A DNA stretch of 45,828 bases from Promethearchaeota archaeon (GTDB taxonomy: Archaea > Asgardarchaeota > Lokiarchaeia > Sigyniarchaeales > SOKP01). A program made the translations under genes and the position numbers. Under the pieces are notes generated by a model that worked only from the letters and a program-made list of their open reading frames with translations, was not told where the DNA came from and ran no database searches. The stretch covers positions 1 to 45,828 of the forward strand of contig RDOA01000027.1 in the NCBI GenBank assembly GCA_011364925.1, in the 5' to 3' direction. This document shows, in pieces, positions 27,177 through 35,993 of this stretch. Every line of letters starts with the position of its first letter. Positions within the stretch are counted from its first letter, which is position 1.

Positions 27177-28079
27177 ATAACAATCTTAAATTCTGAAGGT
27201 AAAATTAATAATAATTATTATCTAATAGATGCTATGCCCATGGGATTACCCAAATTTCTCTCAATTTATGTTATCGAACACGATGGCATGCGACTAATGA
27301 TAGATGTTGGAGAAACATCAAAAGCAAGAACAGTCATTAAAAAACTCAAAGATTTTGGGCTCTATCCTATTCATAAAATTGTTATTACCCATACTCATTG
27401 GGATCATGCTCAAGGCCTTTCTAAATTGAGTAAACTAATGCAAGACATAGATGTGGAAATATTAGCTTCGGAAAACGCGATTGATAACTTAAGACATCCC
27501 GAAAAAATGATTGAGGGTTACGAAGGAATTGGTGTAAATCCTTTTGAAGATAAGGTTACCCCCTTAAAAGAAGGCGACATAATTGATTTGAATGGATTAG
27601 AATTGAAGGTTATGAATTTTTCTGGACATACTATGGATTCTATTGCGTTATTTGACGAATCAAATAAAAATATTTTTATTGGGGATGCTGTTACTATGAG
27701 ATTAGATGAAGATGCTTATTTTATCCCTCTCATGCCACCTGACTTTCATGAACAGGATCTTCTCAACTCTTTTAAGAAATTACGCAATATGAAAGATAGA
27801 CTAAATTCAATCTCTTTAGCTCATTTTGGAGTGTGGAAAGATAAACATTTTGAACAAATAATAACAGAAATGGAAGATCTATATTTTAAAGTAAAAAACC
27901 GTTTAATAGAATGGTATAGCGAAGATACTTCAATTGAAATTATTACTAATAAATATTGTAAAACTTTGATGCCAAATTCTAAATTCTGGAATGAAAAAAT
28001 ATTTGAATTTATTGTAAGTATGATGTTAAACGGTTTGAAGATAAGTGGAATGATAGAGGAAAAATCGATTTCACTCTAA
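27177..28079 (+). CDS. Metallo-beta-lactamase-fold hydrolase (AUA start inferred)
   Basis: A binuclear-metal hydrolase. The metal-binding motif THTHWDHAQG, the later SGHTMDSIALF histidine and the GDAV aspartate are all present. The first ATG (27234) gives MPMGLPKFL, but the usual first strand of the fold lies upstream in the same open frame (INNNYYLIDAMPMG). That frame has no ATG/GTG/TTG before its TAA. The first codon after the stop is ATA 27177, five bases behind AAAGGTGG, so an AUA start is inferred, giving 300 aa. The substrate is unknown; the family includes thioesterases, lactonases and nucleases. Confidence 0.75.
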   Translation: MTILNSEGKINNNYYLIDAMPMGLPKFLSIYVIEHDGMRLMIDVGETSKARTVIKKLKDFGLYPIHKIVITHTHWDHAQGLSKLSKLMQDIDVEILASENAIDNLRHPEKMIEGYEGIGVNPFEDKVTPLKEGDIIDLNGLELKVMNFSGHTMDSIALFDESNKNIFIGDAVTMRLDEDAYFIPLMPPDFHEQDLLNSFKKLRNMKDRLNSISLAHFGVWKDKHFEQIITEMEDLYFKVKNRLIEWYSEDTSIEIITNKYCKTLMPNSKFWNEKIFEFIVSMMLNGLKISGMIEEKSISL

Positions 28080-28080
28080 C

Positions 28081-28097
28081 TTCTAATTTTTTTAGAA
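28081..28097. terminator. Bidirectional hairpin/T-run between convergent genes
   Basis: TTCTAA and TTAGAA pair around a T-loop between the ends of the metallo-hydrolase gene and asnS. It could end transcription from both sides. Confidence 0.4.
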
Positions 28098-29399
28098 TTA
28101 AGGTGTTTTTCTTATCATAGTCCTTGGGAAAGGAATTGCGTCTTTTATATTATCCAATCCACACATCCATTGAACAACACGTTCCACCCCTAATCCATAC
28201 CCAGAATGAGGCACGCTCCCATATTGCCGCAATGCAAAGTACCAACTATAATTTTCAGGATCTTCACCATCAGCTTCCAATCTCTTCTTCATATCTTCAA
28301 CCAGTAGACTTCTTTGGGAACCTCCTATAATTTCACAGTATCCTTCAGGAGCTAACGCGTCAAAACAAAGCGCTTCTTTAGGATTTTCTGAACTAGGAGG
28401 TTTATAGAAGCCCATAATTTCAGTAGGATAATGTGTAACGATCACTGGAACTTTAAAATGTTCTGCGATTTTTGCTTCCTCTATCGTTCGTAAATCTTTA
28501 CCCCATGGGACATCCATATGATATTCATTATTAAGAATATCTAATGCTTCAGAATACTTAATAGTAGGATATTTAGATTCCGCATAATGTTCCAGTAGCT
28601 TAATATCTCTTTCTAAAATTTCAAGTTCCTTTCTATTATGTTTTAAAACTTCCTGTACAATGAATCTGATTTCATCTTTAGCAATCTCAGTAACTTCCTC
28701 GAGATTCATCCACGCCGCTTCCATTTCTGCCATCCAAAATTCCGCCAAATGCCTTGATGTTTTTGATCTTTCTGCTCGAAAAGTAGGGCCCATATTGTAT
28801 ATTTTACCAAGAGCAAAGATTCCAGCTTCAGCGTACAATTGCCAAGTTTGACTAAGGTACATTTTATCTTCGAAGTATTTCACCTCAAAAAGCGTTGCGC
28901 CTCCTTCGGATTGACTTGGTTGAAAAATTGGTGCGTCAAATTCGTAATACCCTCGACTCCTAAAAAATTCGTGAATTGCCCCTACTACTGTGTGTCGAAT
29001 TTTTAAAACCGCACTTAGTTTTCGGGATCTTATCCAAAGATGCCGATTATCATATAAAAGCTCTGGGGATTGGTGTTCTGTAATAGGGAAAGGTTCAGCG
29101 ACTTGGACAATTTCCAAGTCTGTTACAGCTACTTCATATCCAGTGGGTGCTCTTTCGTCCTTTTTTAATTCGCCTGAAACTTTTAATGAAGATTCAATCG
29201 TAAGTTTTTCAGCCTTTTCAAAGAGTTCAGGATTTTTACTTTTCGAAATCACGCACTGGATGATGTCGGACTCATCTCTAAGCACGATAAATACAAATTT
29301 GTTACTTTTTCGTTCTCTATAGACCCATCCTCTCAAATTTACAGTTTGAGGTTTTTTACTTATGGCTTCCTCGATCGTTAGGTAATTTGATTCAGTCAT
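28098..29399 (-). CDS. asnS: Asparaginyl-tRNA synthetase
   Basis: Charges tRNA(Asn) with asparagine. The 433-aa class II synthetase has an N-terminal OB-fold anticodon domain (VNLRGWVYRERKSNKFVFIV) and a catalytic core. The core has motif 2 with FRAERSKTSRHLAEFWMAEME and motif 3 with GYGLGVERVVQWMCGL, ending in IPFPRT. The FWMAEME form, rather than the aspartyl form with FLMVD-like residues, and the archaeal length point to AsnRS; an archaeal AspRS is the only close alternative. It sits in a translation-gene cluster with gatA/gatB. Confidence 0.9.
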   Translation of the reverse strand: MTESNYLTIEEAISKKPQTVNLRGWVYRERKSNKFVFIVLRDESDIIQCVISKSKNPELFEKAEKLTIESSLKVSGELKKDERAPTGYEVAVTDLEIVQVAEPFPITEHQSPELLYDNRHLWIRSRKLSAVLKIRHTVVGAIHEFFRSRGYYEFDAPIFQPSQSEGGATLFEVKYFEDKMYLSQTWQLYAEAGIFALGKIYNMGPTFRAERSKTSRHLAEFWMAEMEAAWMNLEEVTEIAKDEIRFIVQEVLKHNRKELEILERDIKLLEHYAESKYPTIKYSEALDILNNEYHMDVPWGKDLRTIEEAKIAEHFKVPVIVTHYPTEIMGFYKPPSSENPKEALCFDALAPEGYCEIIGGSQRSLLVEDMKKRLEADGEDPENYSWYFALRQYGSVPHSGYGLGVERVVQWMCGLDNIKDAIPFPRTMIRKTP

Positions 29400-29513
29400 A
29401 GTCCTAAATTTATAAATATTGATGAAAATAAATAGTTATTTTCTATAGAGAAGAATTGCTTATATAAAATATGATCGTAAATTTTGACGCAGAAAATTCA
29501 AAATTTGAAGGTT

Positions 29514-30062
29514 TCAAACGATAAATATTGCTGCTGCTAAAGTACATGCCCATTCTTCTTCCTCTCGGACTATAGCGTGAGCAGTAACACTTTTTGTCTC
29601 TACAATTTTTCCACCCATTTTATAAACTTCCCTCTTCTCATCATAATTCAGATCAGGATCGAATTGCACTCCGAGCGTTGACGCAAGCATTTCTGCTGCT
29701 AAATCTTCTGCCATGTCAGCCACATTCTCAGGTCTTTTTCCAAAATCATGATATTCACTTAAATAACCGTATTGACCTTTGTCTGCAGGTTTTGCTACTC
29801 CAATTGACGAGGCAATAACCCGATTATATTCATTAGATTCTTCTCTAGCGAGTACGCAATATATGATTTGACCAGGACGTAGTTGCTTTAAACCATCTTC
29901 TTTTTGAATTTCAATACAATAAGGTGGTAAAATAGAAGATACACTTACTAAGTTATATTTCTCAATTCCTGCATCTCTAAGTGCTTGTTCAAAAGCTGCT
30001 AGCTTCTTTTTATGATATCCTTTACCTGATACAAAAAATACCTTTTTGGGAACGAGTGACAT
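29514..30062 (-). CDS. pdaD: Pyruvoyl-dependent arginine decarboxylase
   Basis: Converts arginine to agmatine, the first step of archaeal polyamine synthesis. The 182-aa proenzyme has the self-cleavage site VSVSSILPP. Cleavage between Ser42 and Ser43 turns Ser43 into the pyruvoyl cofactor of the large chain. The EYHDFG and EEEEWACTLAAAIF segments are typical of the family. It is divergent from the deoxyhypusine synthase gene, with an AT-rich spacer of 268 bp. Agmatine-derived polyamine feeds hypusine formation in archaea. Confidence 0.93.
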   Translation of the reverse strand: MSLVPKKVFFVSGKGYHKKKLAAFEQALRDAGIEKYNLVSVSSILPPYCIEIQKEDGLKQLRPGQIIYCVLAREESNEYNRVIASSIGVAKPADKGQYGYLSEYHDFGKRPENVADMAEDLAAEMLASTLGVQFDPDLNYDEKREVYKMGGKIVETKSVTAHAIVREEEEWACTLAAAIFIV

Positions 30063-30330
30063 CTTATAATTATAAAGCTATTATAATAATAAATTAATTA
30101 TATAATAAAACTTATTTATATTTAAATTTAATTCAAACTCAATATAGAAATGTAAATATAAATAATTAAGTACATGAATATTATCCTAATTCATAAATAC
30201 AGAGGATATCTCTTTTATTTGAACGAAATCTAAAAGAAGGTAATATAAAATTAACTCAGTTTAAACAATTTTTAATTTAAAAATTTTTAATTAGGATTGT
30301 TTAAAAAATTTGAAAAATATTATTATTACT

Positions 30331-31320
30331 ATGAATAATAAGCCGAACGATGAATATTTACAAAAAAAAATTACGCCATTTAATGTGTATCAAAATAAAA
30401 CTGTAGAAGAAATGCTTAATTCATTAAAGGAATGTGGATTTCAAGGCAGAAATCTCGGAGTGGCACTTGACATTTTGCATAAGATGGTATCAAGTTCTGA
30501 TATTTTAACAGTTTTAACGTTGTCTGGAGCGATGGTTCCAGGAGGCATGGGAGAAATAATTTGCGCTTTAATAGAGAATAATCTTATAGATGTTATCGTT
30601 AGTACTGGTGCAAATATTATCCACGACTTAGTGGATGTCTTTAACGATGTTGGTCATTATGTGGGAACATCTTATATTGATGACGGTGAACTATTTCATC
30701 ATCGGATCAACAGAATTTATAATGTTTTTTTACCAGAAGGTAACTATAAAAGTACTGAAAAAGAAATTCTCTCAATTATTAAGACAGAGTTTAAACAGAA
30801 GACTATTGAAATTACACCCTCCGAATTTTTAAATAAATTAGGTTCTAAGATAAATAAACGATGTATTTTGTCAGTAGCTTCAAAATTTGGAGTTCCAATC
30901 TTTGTTCCGGCATTTTCTGATTCTGAATTAGCACTAGATTTGACTCTCTTCTCTTTGAGGGAAGGATACCAATTTAAATTCGATATTCTTGGAGACATTT
31001 TGAAATTTTACGAAATAATAAAGAGCTACAATGAACATGGAACTTTGATAATCGGTGGTGGCGTTCCTAGGAATTGGAGTCAACAAATTTTTCCATTTTT
31101 AGACCAAGTTGAAAAAGTAAGTGATTTAGGATATAAATATTCTGTAAGAATTCACACTGCAGTAGAATACGATGGAGGATTGTCGGGATGTACCGTCTCT
31201 GAATCAAAATCTTGGGGTAAATATTCTTTAGAATCTAAGTATGTTAGTGTGTGGTGTGATGCTACAATCGCTTTACCGATATTGGTCACGGGATTATTTC
31301 AGAAACTCAAATTAGTATAA
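30331..31320 (+). CDS. dys: Deoxyhypusine synthase
   Basis: Transfers an aminobutyl group (from spermidine, or from agmatine-derived donors in some archaea) to a lysine of translation factor aIF5A. The 329-aa protein shows the NAD-binding pattern (LTLSGAMVPGGMGEI, STGANIIHDL), the IIGGGVPRN segment and the active-site lysine in SWGK (Lys297). A TTG seven codons upstream is open, but ATG 30331 gives the normal start. The pairing with pdaD on the other side of the spacer suggests coordinated polyamine supply and use. Confidence 0.9.
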   Translation: MNNKPNDEYLQKKITPFNVYQNKTVEEMLNSLKECGFQGRNLGVALDILHKMVSSSDILTVLTLSGAMVPGGMGEIICALIENNLIDVIVSTGANIIHDLVDVFNDVGHYVGTSYIDDGELFHHRINRIYNVFLPEGNYKSTEKEILSIIKTEFKQKTIEITPSEFLNKLGSKINKRCILSVASKFGVPIFVPAFSDSELALDLTLFSLREGYQFKFDILGDILKFYEIIKSYNEHGTLIIGGGVPRNWSQQIFPFLDQVEKVSDLGYKYSVRIHTAVEYDGGLSGCTVSESKSWGKYSLESKYVSVWCDATIALPILVTGLFQKLKLV

Positions 31321-31339
31321 TAAGAAATGTAAAAAAATT

Positions 31340-31365
31340 GATTAAAAAAAACCTATTTTTTAATC
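31340..31365. terminator. Bidirectional terminator
   Basis: GATTAAAAAA and TTTTTTAATC form a 10-bp stem with T-runs in both orientations. It lies between the ends of the deoxyhypusine synthase gene and the acidic miniprotein gene. Confidence 0.6.
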
Positions 31366-31390
31366 TTTTGTAGATCTGACAGTAATCTAT

Positions 31391-31516
31391 TTAGCTATAG
31401 ATATCGTCGTCGTCTTCCTCTTCCCAATCGTCGTCGTCTTCATCCCAATCTTCGTCTTCATCCTCATCTGAGTAATCAAAATCGTCGTCATCGTCATCAT
31501 TAAATTTTTTACTCAT
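31391..31516 (-). CDS. Very acidic miniprotein (41 aa)
   Basis: An ATG-started 41-codon gene whose product is two-thirds aspartate and glutamate, with a few aromatic residues between the acid runs (DDDDDDFDYSDEDEDEDWDE and on to WEEEDDDDIYS). GAGGAG sits about ten bases before the ATG, and a bidirectional hairpin terminator follows the stop, so it looks like a real transcription unit. TTTAAATAT about 100 bp upstream may be its TATA box. The role is unknown; DNA mimicry, histone binding or cation buffering are possibilities. A chance acidic repeat is less likely given the signals. Confidence 0.6.
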   Translation of the reverse strand: MSKKFNDDDDDDFDYSDEDEDEDWDEDDDDWEEEDDDDIYS

Positions 31517-31901
31517 ACTATCAACACTCCTCTTTTATCCTAACCTTTTATTTTTAGTGAGTTTTAAATTAAAATTAACTTAAGTATCTAATTATCTACA
31601 ATATAATTTCAAATATTTAAACATTCCTCTTTTAAAAGCTTGAATTCCTTCAAGACTTATACAGTTTAAGAGATATTTTATTTGATTTAAATTTATGAAC
31701 TTAGCATATGATTAACCCCAATATAAAATTATCGTTATTTTTAAAGGAATTAACCCTTAGCATATTTTCGGCTAGTCCGGTTTCAAATTTTTCAAAACGA
31801 GTTAAAAGAGGGAGAACAATTCCAGTTCATGCATTTTTTAAAAAGAGTCTGACTTTTATTTAACAGTTTCTTATTTTACAAAACAGGAGGTATTTCCGAT
31901 C
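31517..31901. other. Intergenic region, no convincing gene
   Basis: Between the acidic miniprotein and cofE. It contains the likely promoter of the miniprotein (TTTAAATAT near 31612) and a 51-codon open frame at 31708-31863 without a ribosome site or recognisable product. No RNA gene is apparent. Confidence 0.4.
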
Positions 31902-32681
31902 TTACCTATTTTTTTCAGTTAAATACTTAGAAAAAATGTTCATATAAAGACACTCTTCTGGTGGCATTTCAGGAGTAAATATTGGTTCTTCAGTAAATTC
32001 TACATTGCTATCCCTAATAATTACGACAGGAGTTCTTTGATCTGTTTCACTAAGTAAAAATTGTGCAGCACTCGCCAAATCATCCGCTATTGCTCTCATT
32101 GTAATTTCCATAGGACGATTGAATAGATCAGGATATCCTATTAAATTTTCTATTGGTTCAAATCCTGCAGTTGCGATGGCAATACCTATTGTTCCCTTCC
32201 TTAAAGGCTGGACTCTTGAATCTGCAATAATTAAACCTATTTTTTCGAGATTATATCTCTTTTTCAAGCTTTCCCGATATTCCCAAACTATTTTCTTTAA
32301 ATTGTTCGGAAGTAAAACGACATTATTAGGTCCAGCATTAGATTGATCGATGCCTGCGTTTGCAATCAAAAAGTCATTAACTTTAGCTAAAATCACATGC
32401 CTCATTCCACCCAATATCATTGAAGATTCTCTTAAAATGAGTTCTACATATCTCTCATCCATATCAAATTTTTTAGAGAGTGATTTTGCTTCTGAAGAAA
32501 TGTTTTTTACGTCTGATAAATTCACTACTCTCCCTTGAGAGGTAGCTACGACTTTTTCGGCTATAACGACTATGTCTCCTTCTTTTAACGATTTTCCTTG
32601 GTCTTCTAAAACAGAAATAATTATATCAAGAAGTGGGTCTCCTTTTTTTATCAGCGGAAGTTTTAACGCAAATAACTCCAT
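31902..32681 (-). CDS. cofE: Coenzyme F420-0:L-glutamate ligase
   Basis: Adds glutamates to F420-0 to make the redox cofactor F420. The 259-aa protein from ATG 32681 has the family pattern: FALKLPLIKKGDPL at the start, GDIVVIAEKVVATSQGR, NAGIDQSNAG, LIIADSRVQPLRKGTIGIAI and a C-terminal RDS segment. An upstream ATG at 32738 would add a 19-residue hydrophobic leader not typical of CofE. It would also overlap the divergent DHPS start, so the inner ATG is preferred. The genes cofE and the DHPS gene are head to head, and both feed C1/redox cofactors. Confidence 0.9.
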   Translation of the reverse strand: MELFALKLPLIKKGDPLLDIIISVLEDQGKSLKEGDIVVIAEKVVATSQGRVVNLSDVKNISSEAKSLSKKFDMDERYVELILRESSMILGGMRHVILAKVNDFLIANAGIDQSNAGPNNVVLLPNNLKKIVWEYRESLKKRYNLEKIGLIIADSRVQPLRKGTIGIAIATAGFEPIENLIGYPDLFNRPMEITMRAIADDLASAAQFLLSETDQRTPVVIIRDSNVEFTEEPIFTPEMPPEECLYMNIFSKYLTEKNR

Positions 32682-32736
32682 TATAATAAAAAGAATTAAA
32701 CTTATTTGATATACTTTTTTTAAAATATCGTAAATC

Positions 32737-33600
32737 ATGAATGGAATTTATGCAAAATTCTTCGATCACCTAGAAATTGGAGATAATTATCCTACTATCG
32801 TTATGGGTGTACTAAATTTAAGTCCAGAGTCTTTCTACAAGGGTTCTATCTACGACAATAAGAAAAAAATAGATTTCGCCACTACGGAAATGATCGGAAA
32901 TGGTGCAACGATCCTGGACCTTGGGGCTAGATCAACCGCTCCTTGGTCGGAAAAAATTACAATTGATGAAGAAATTAAAAGAATGGAATCAGCAGTGAAA
33001 ATTGTATGTAATATTATCCCAGATAATATCATTCTATCTATTGATACTCAATATAGGAGAGTAGCTCAAAGAGCGTTGGAGATATCAAACGAATTTATGA
33101 AAAAAATCTTAATAAATGATGTAAGTTGTCTGAAAACCGACCCAGAATTAGGTGATTTTGTCGTGGAAAACGATTTACCAATCGTGCTTATGGCTTCAAA
33201 AAAAGTTCCAGGAGATTTATTAACGACTTCTGAAATTTTATCTGAATTTAACATAACATTTGAATTATTAGAGCATAACGGTTATGACCTAAAAAAAATT
33301 ATTATCGATCCTGGAATAGGTAGATGGATTGATGAGAAGACGCCTGAATTTGACTTAAAGATTTTAGGAAATTTAAATAAACTTCGCTCTCTAAATAAAC
33401 CAATATTAGTAGCGATATCCAGAAAATCCTTCATAGGGGCTACATTAAATATTGCAGAACCAGAAAAAAGACTGAATGGAACGCTCTCAGCGACAGCCAT
33501 AGCAGTATATAAAGGAGCACATATAGTTCGAACTCATGATGTAAATCAACAATTAATGGAAATTATAAAAATTGCTGAGGAGATTAGAAAAAACCAATAG
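32737..33600 (+). CDS. folP: Dihydropteroate synthase family protein
   Basis: A pterin-binding TIM-barrel enzyme of 287 aa. Motifs in order: GVLNLSPESFYKGS, DLGARSTAPWSE (a variant of the usual DIGGxSTRPG), SIDTQYRRVA, ILINDVSC, IIDPGIGRWIDE and SRKSFIG. In archaea such proteins serve folate or tetrahydromethanopterin synthesis, and some couple other aryl amines, so the exact product is open. It is divergent from cofE, with 55 bp between the two ATGs and no Shine-Dalgarno, so leaderless transcription is likely for both. Confidence 0.85.
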   Translation: MNGIYAKFFDHLEIGDNYPTIVMGVLNLSPESFYKGSIYDNKKKIDFATTEMIGNGATILDLGARSTAPWSEKITIDEEIKRMESAVKIVCNIIPDNIILSIDTQYRRVAQRALEISNEFMKKILINDVSCLKTDPELGDFVVENDLPIVLMASKKVPGDLLTTSEILSEFNITFELLEHNGYDLKKIIIDPGIGRWIDEKTPEFDLKILGNLNKLRSLNKPILVAISRKSFIGATLNIAEPEKRLNGTLSATAIAVYKGAHIVRTHDVNQQLMEIIKIAEEIRKNQ

Positions 33601-33882
33601 ATCTGCTATGAATTCTCTAATAAAATTGGGAGGAATAAAAGGCTTCAAAATTACAATATAAAGAAATCTAGAACAGAAATTGAAATTCTAAAGATATTAG
33701 TAAGTTTTTATGTTTTTGTGTTTATCTCTTCTGCGATTAGATAATCTAAAGCGTAAACAAAATGGGCTAACATTTATAATTACGCAATACCATACATTAT
33801 TTGTAAATTGTTAAATTATCATCTAAGTTTCAACTATATTTGATAGATTTACCTTTACAAAACACAGAATAAATCGATTCTT

Positions 33883-35947
33883 ATGTCTGAGGATAAGAAT
33901 AATTCTTACGATGCCGATGACATCCAAGTACTAAAGGGCCTGGACGGCGTAAACTAATTTATAATTCATGAATAGTAGCCAAAGGCGCAGGCCTGCTATG
34001 TATATTGGGGATCAAGGCAAAAAAGGGCTCCATCATTTAATTTATGAAGTTCTGGATAATGCCGTTGATGAAGCAATTGGTGGATTTGCCAATGAAATCA
34101 AGGTTACTCTTTTTAAGGACAATTCTGTACAAATTTACGATAATGGACGGGGGATACCTATTGATACACATCCAGAATTTAACAAACCAGCCCTTGAAGT
34201 AATCATGGAGCATTTACATTCTGGAGGTAAATTCGATAACAAGAGTTATAAAATTTCTGGGGGACTACATGGTGTTGGACTTTCCGTTGTCAATGCATTA
34301 ACAGAATGGATGGATGTAGAAATTTGCAGAGATGGGTTGTTGTATAAACAAAGATTCTCTAGAGGGAAAAAAGAGACAGAACCAGAAATAACTAAGAGTA
34401 ATAGTAAAGAAACCTACACAAAGATTACATTTTATCCAGATGACGAGATATTTGAATTTGAAAACAATGAGGAGATTTTTAGTCCTTCGTCAATTTCTAG
34501 TAGAATGCGAGAGTTAGCTTTCCTTACTCCTCAAGCTCGATTTGAACTACATAATAAAATCATAGACGAAAAAGAGGAGTTTTATTATGAAGGTGGACTC
34601 AAAGAATTTATTGCGTATTTAAACAAAGATAGACAACCCCTTCATAATGATATTATTTACATAAGTGATTCTGCTGAAGATGAAGATGGTGCCCTTATCT
34701 ATTGTGATTTAGCGATGCAGTATAATACGACTTATCAAACGAATATTCAAACCTACGCTAACACGATTAATACCATAGAGGGAGGCACTCATCTTACGGG
34801 CTTTAAATCGGCTCTTACAAGGACATTCAATTCTTATATTGAAAATTTCATGGATAAAAAGAACAAAGAACATGTTTTATCAGGTCCTGATACAAGGGAA
34901 GGATTATCTGCTGTGCTTTCTATTAAGCTGCCAAATCCACAATTCGAAAGTCAAACGAAAATAAAACTCGGTAATCCTGAAGTTAGGCAAGTTGTAAGTC
35001 AAATTGTCACAGAGAAATTGGCTCAATACTTAGAAGAACACCCTGAGAATGCTAAAAAAATAGTGATGAAAACAATTAACGCTAAATTAGCAAGAGAAGC
35101 CGCCCAAAAAGCACGGTCATTAATTCGTAGAAAATCGATTCTGGATGGTGCTAGAATGCCCGGAAAGCTAGCCGACTGTTCCTCGAATGATCCAAGAGAG
35201 TGTGAAATTTTCATAGTTGAAGGCAATTCTGCAGGTGGATCCGCAAAACAGGGGAGGGATAGAGCTTATCAAGCGATTTTGCCTTTAAGGGGTAAAATTT
35301 TAAATGTAGAAAAAGCACGAATGGATAAAATACTGCAAAATAATGAAATCCAATCAATTATTAAAGCCTTGGGAGTAGGAATTCAAGAATTCTACGATGT
35401 TAACGGTGATGAAAATGGTAATGGAGAGGAAGAAAATGCTGATGATGCCGAAGACCTAGAATCTGAATTTGATTTAACCAAGCTGAGATACCATAAAACG
35501 GTTATTATGTGCGATAGTGACATAGATGGGCACCACATCGAAACTCTTCTATTAACGTTTTTCTTTCGATACATGCGGCCATTAATTGATGAGGGTCATT
35601 TGTATCTTGCAGTTCCACCCCTATATAAAGTTTCGTATAAAAAAGATAAATTTTATGTCCTTTCAGATAAAGAGAAAGAAGAACAAATTAAAGAACTGAA
35701 GGAAAAGTATAAATTAAAAAATACTGATACAATTAAGATTCAGCGGTACAAAGGATTGGGTGAGATGAACCCCGATGAACTATACCAAACTACGATGAAT
35801 CGAGAAACTAGAACCTTAAAGAAGGTAACATATGAAGATTATATCGAAAATGATTTAATCTTTACAAAATTGATGGGAAGAGAGGTATTATCTCGTAAAA
35901 AGTATATATTCTCCAATTTTGATAAGGCAACAGAATTGGATATTTAA
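33883..35947 (+). CDS. gyrB: DNA gyrase subunit B, interrupted by a 31-nt BHB-like intron
   Basis: The ATPase subunit of gyrase. Coding sequence reads join(33883..33951, 33983..35947), 677 aa. Exon 1 encodes the 23-residue N-terminus ending LKGLDGV. Removal of 31 nt then gives RRRPAMYIG, matching the universal VRxRPxMYIG motif. Without removal the frame stops at TAA 33955. The GHKL ATPase motifs (EVLDNAVDEA, NGRGIP, GGLHGVGLSVVNAL) and the TOPRIM residues (EGNSAGGSAKQGRD, CDSDIDG) are intact; the first has Asn where E. coli has Asp. The acidic stretch at 486-505 is a species insert. gyrA follows 46 bp later. Gyrase in archaea is of bacterial origin. Confidence 0.9.
33952..33982 (+). other. 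Putative BHB intron of gyrB (31 nt)
   Basis: Seen: 5' exon GGCG faces AGCC at the insert 3' end (3 of 4 pairs). The bulges are TAA and AAA; cutting after their second base gives exactly the in-frame junction. The insert folds as ACTA-(A)-TTTAT, loop AATTC, ATGAA-TAGT. The exons add an outer helix, GGCCTG with CAGGCC. Known: the archaeal tRNA-splicing endonuclease recognises such BHB motifs. Inferred: this is a spliced mRNA intron. Confidence 0.85.
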
Positions 35948-35993
35948 TTTTAGCTTTTTGGCTTTTTATTGAAAATAAAATTAGGTTGTGATT

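Noticed and set aside
31708-31863. 51-codon open frame between the acidic gene and cofE
   Set aside because: No ribosome site, no recognisable composition or motif, and AT-rich chance frames of this length are common.
33968-35947. gyrB starting at ATG 33968 as an uninterrupted gene
   Set aside because: That start gives an N-terminus MNSSQ with no counterpart in GyrB, while the true N-terminal peptide ending LKGLDGV is encoded just upstream in another frame.
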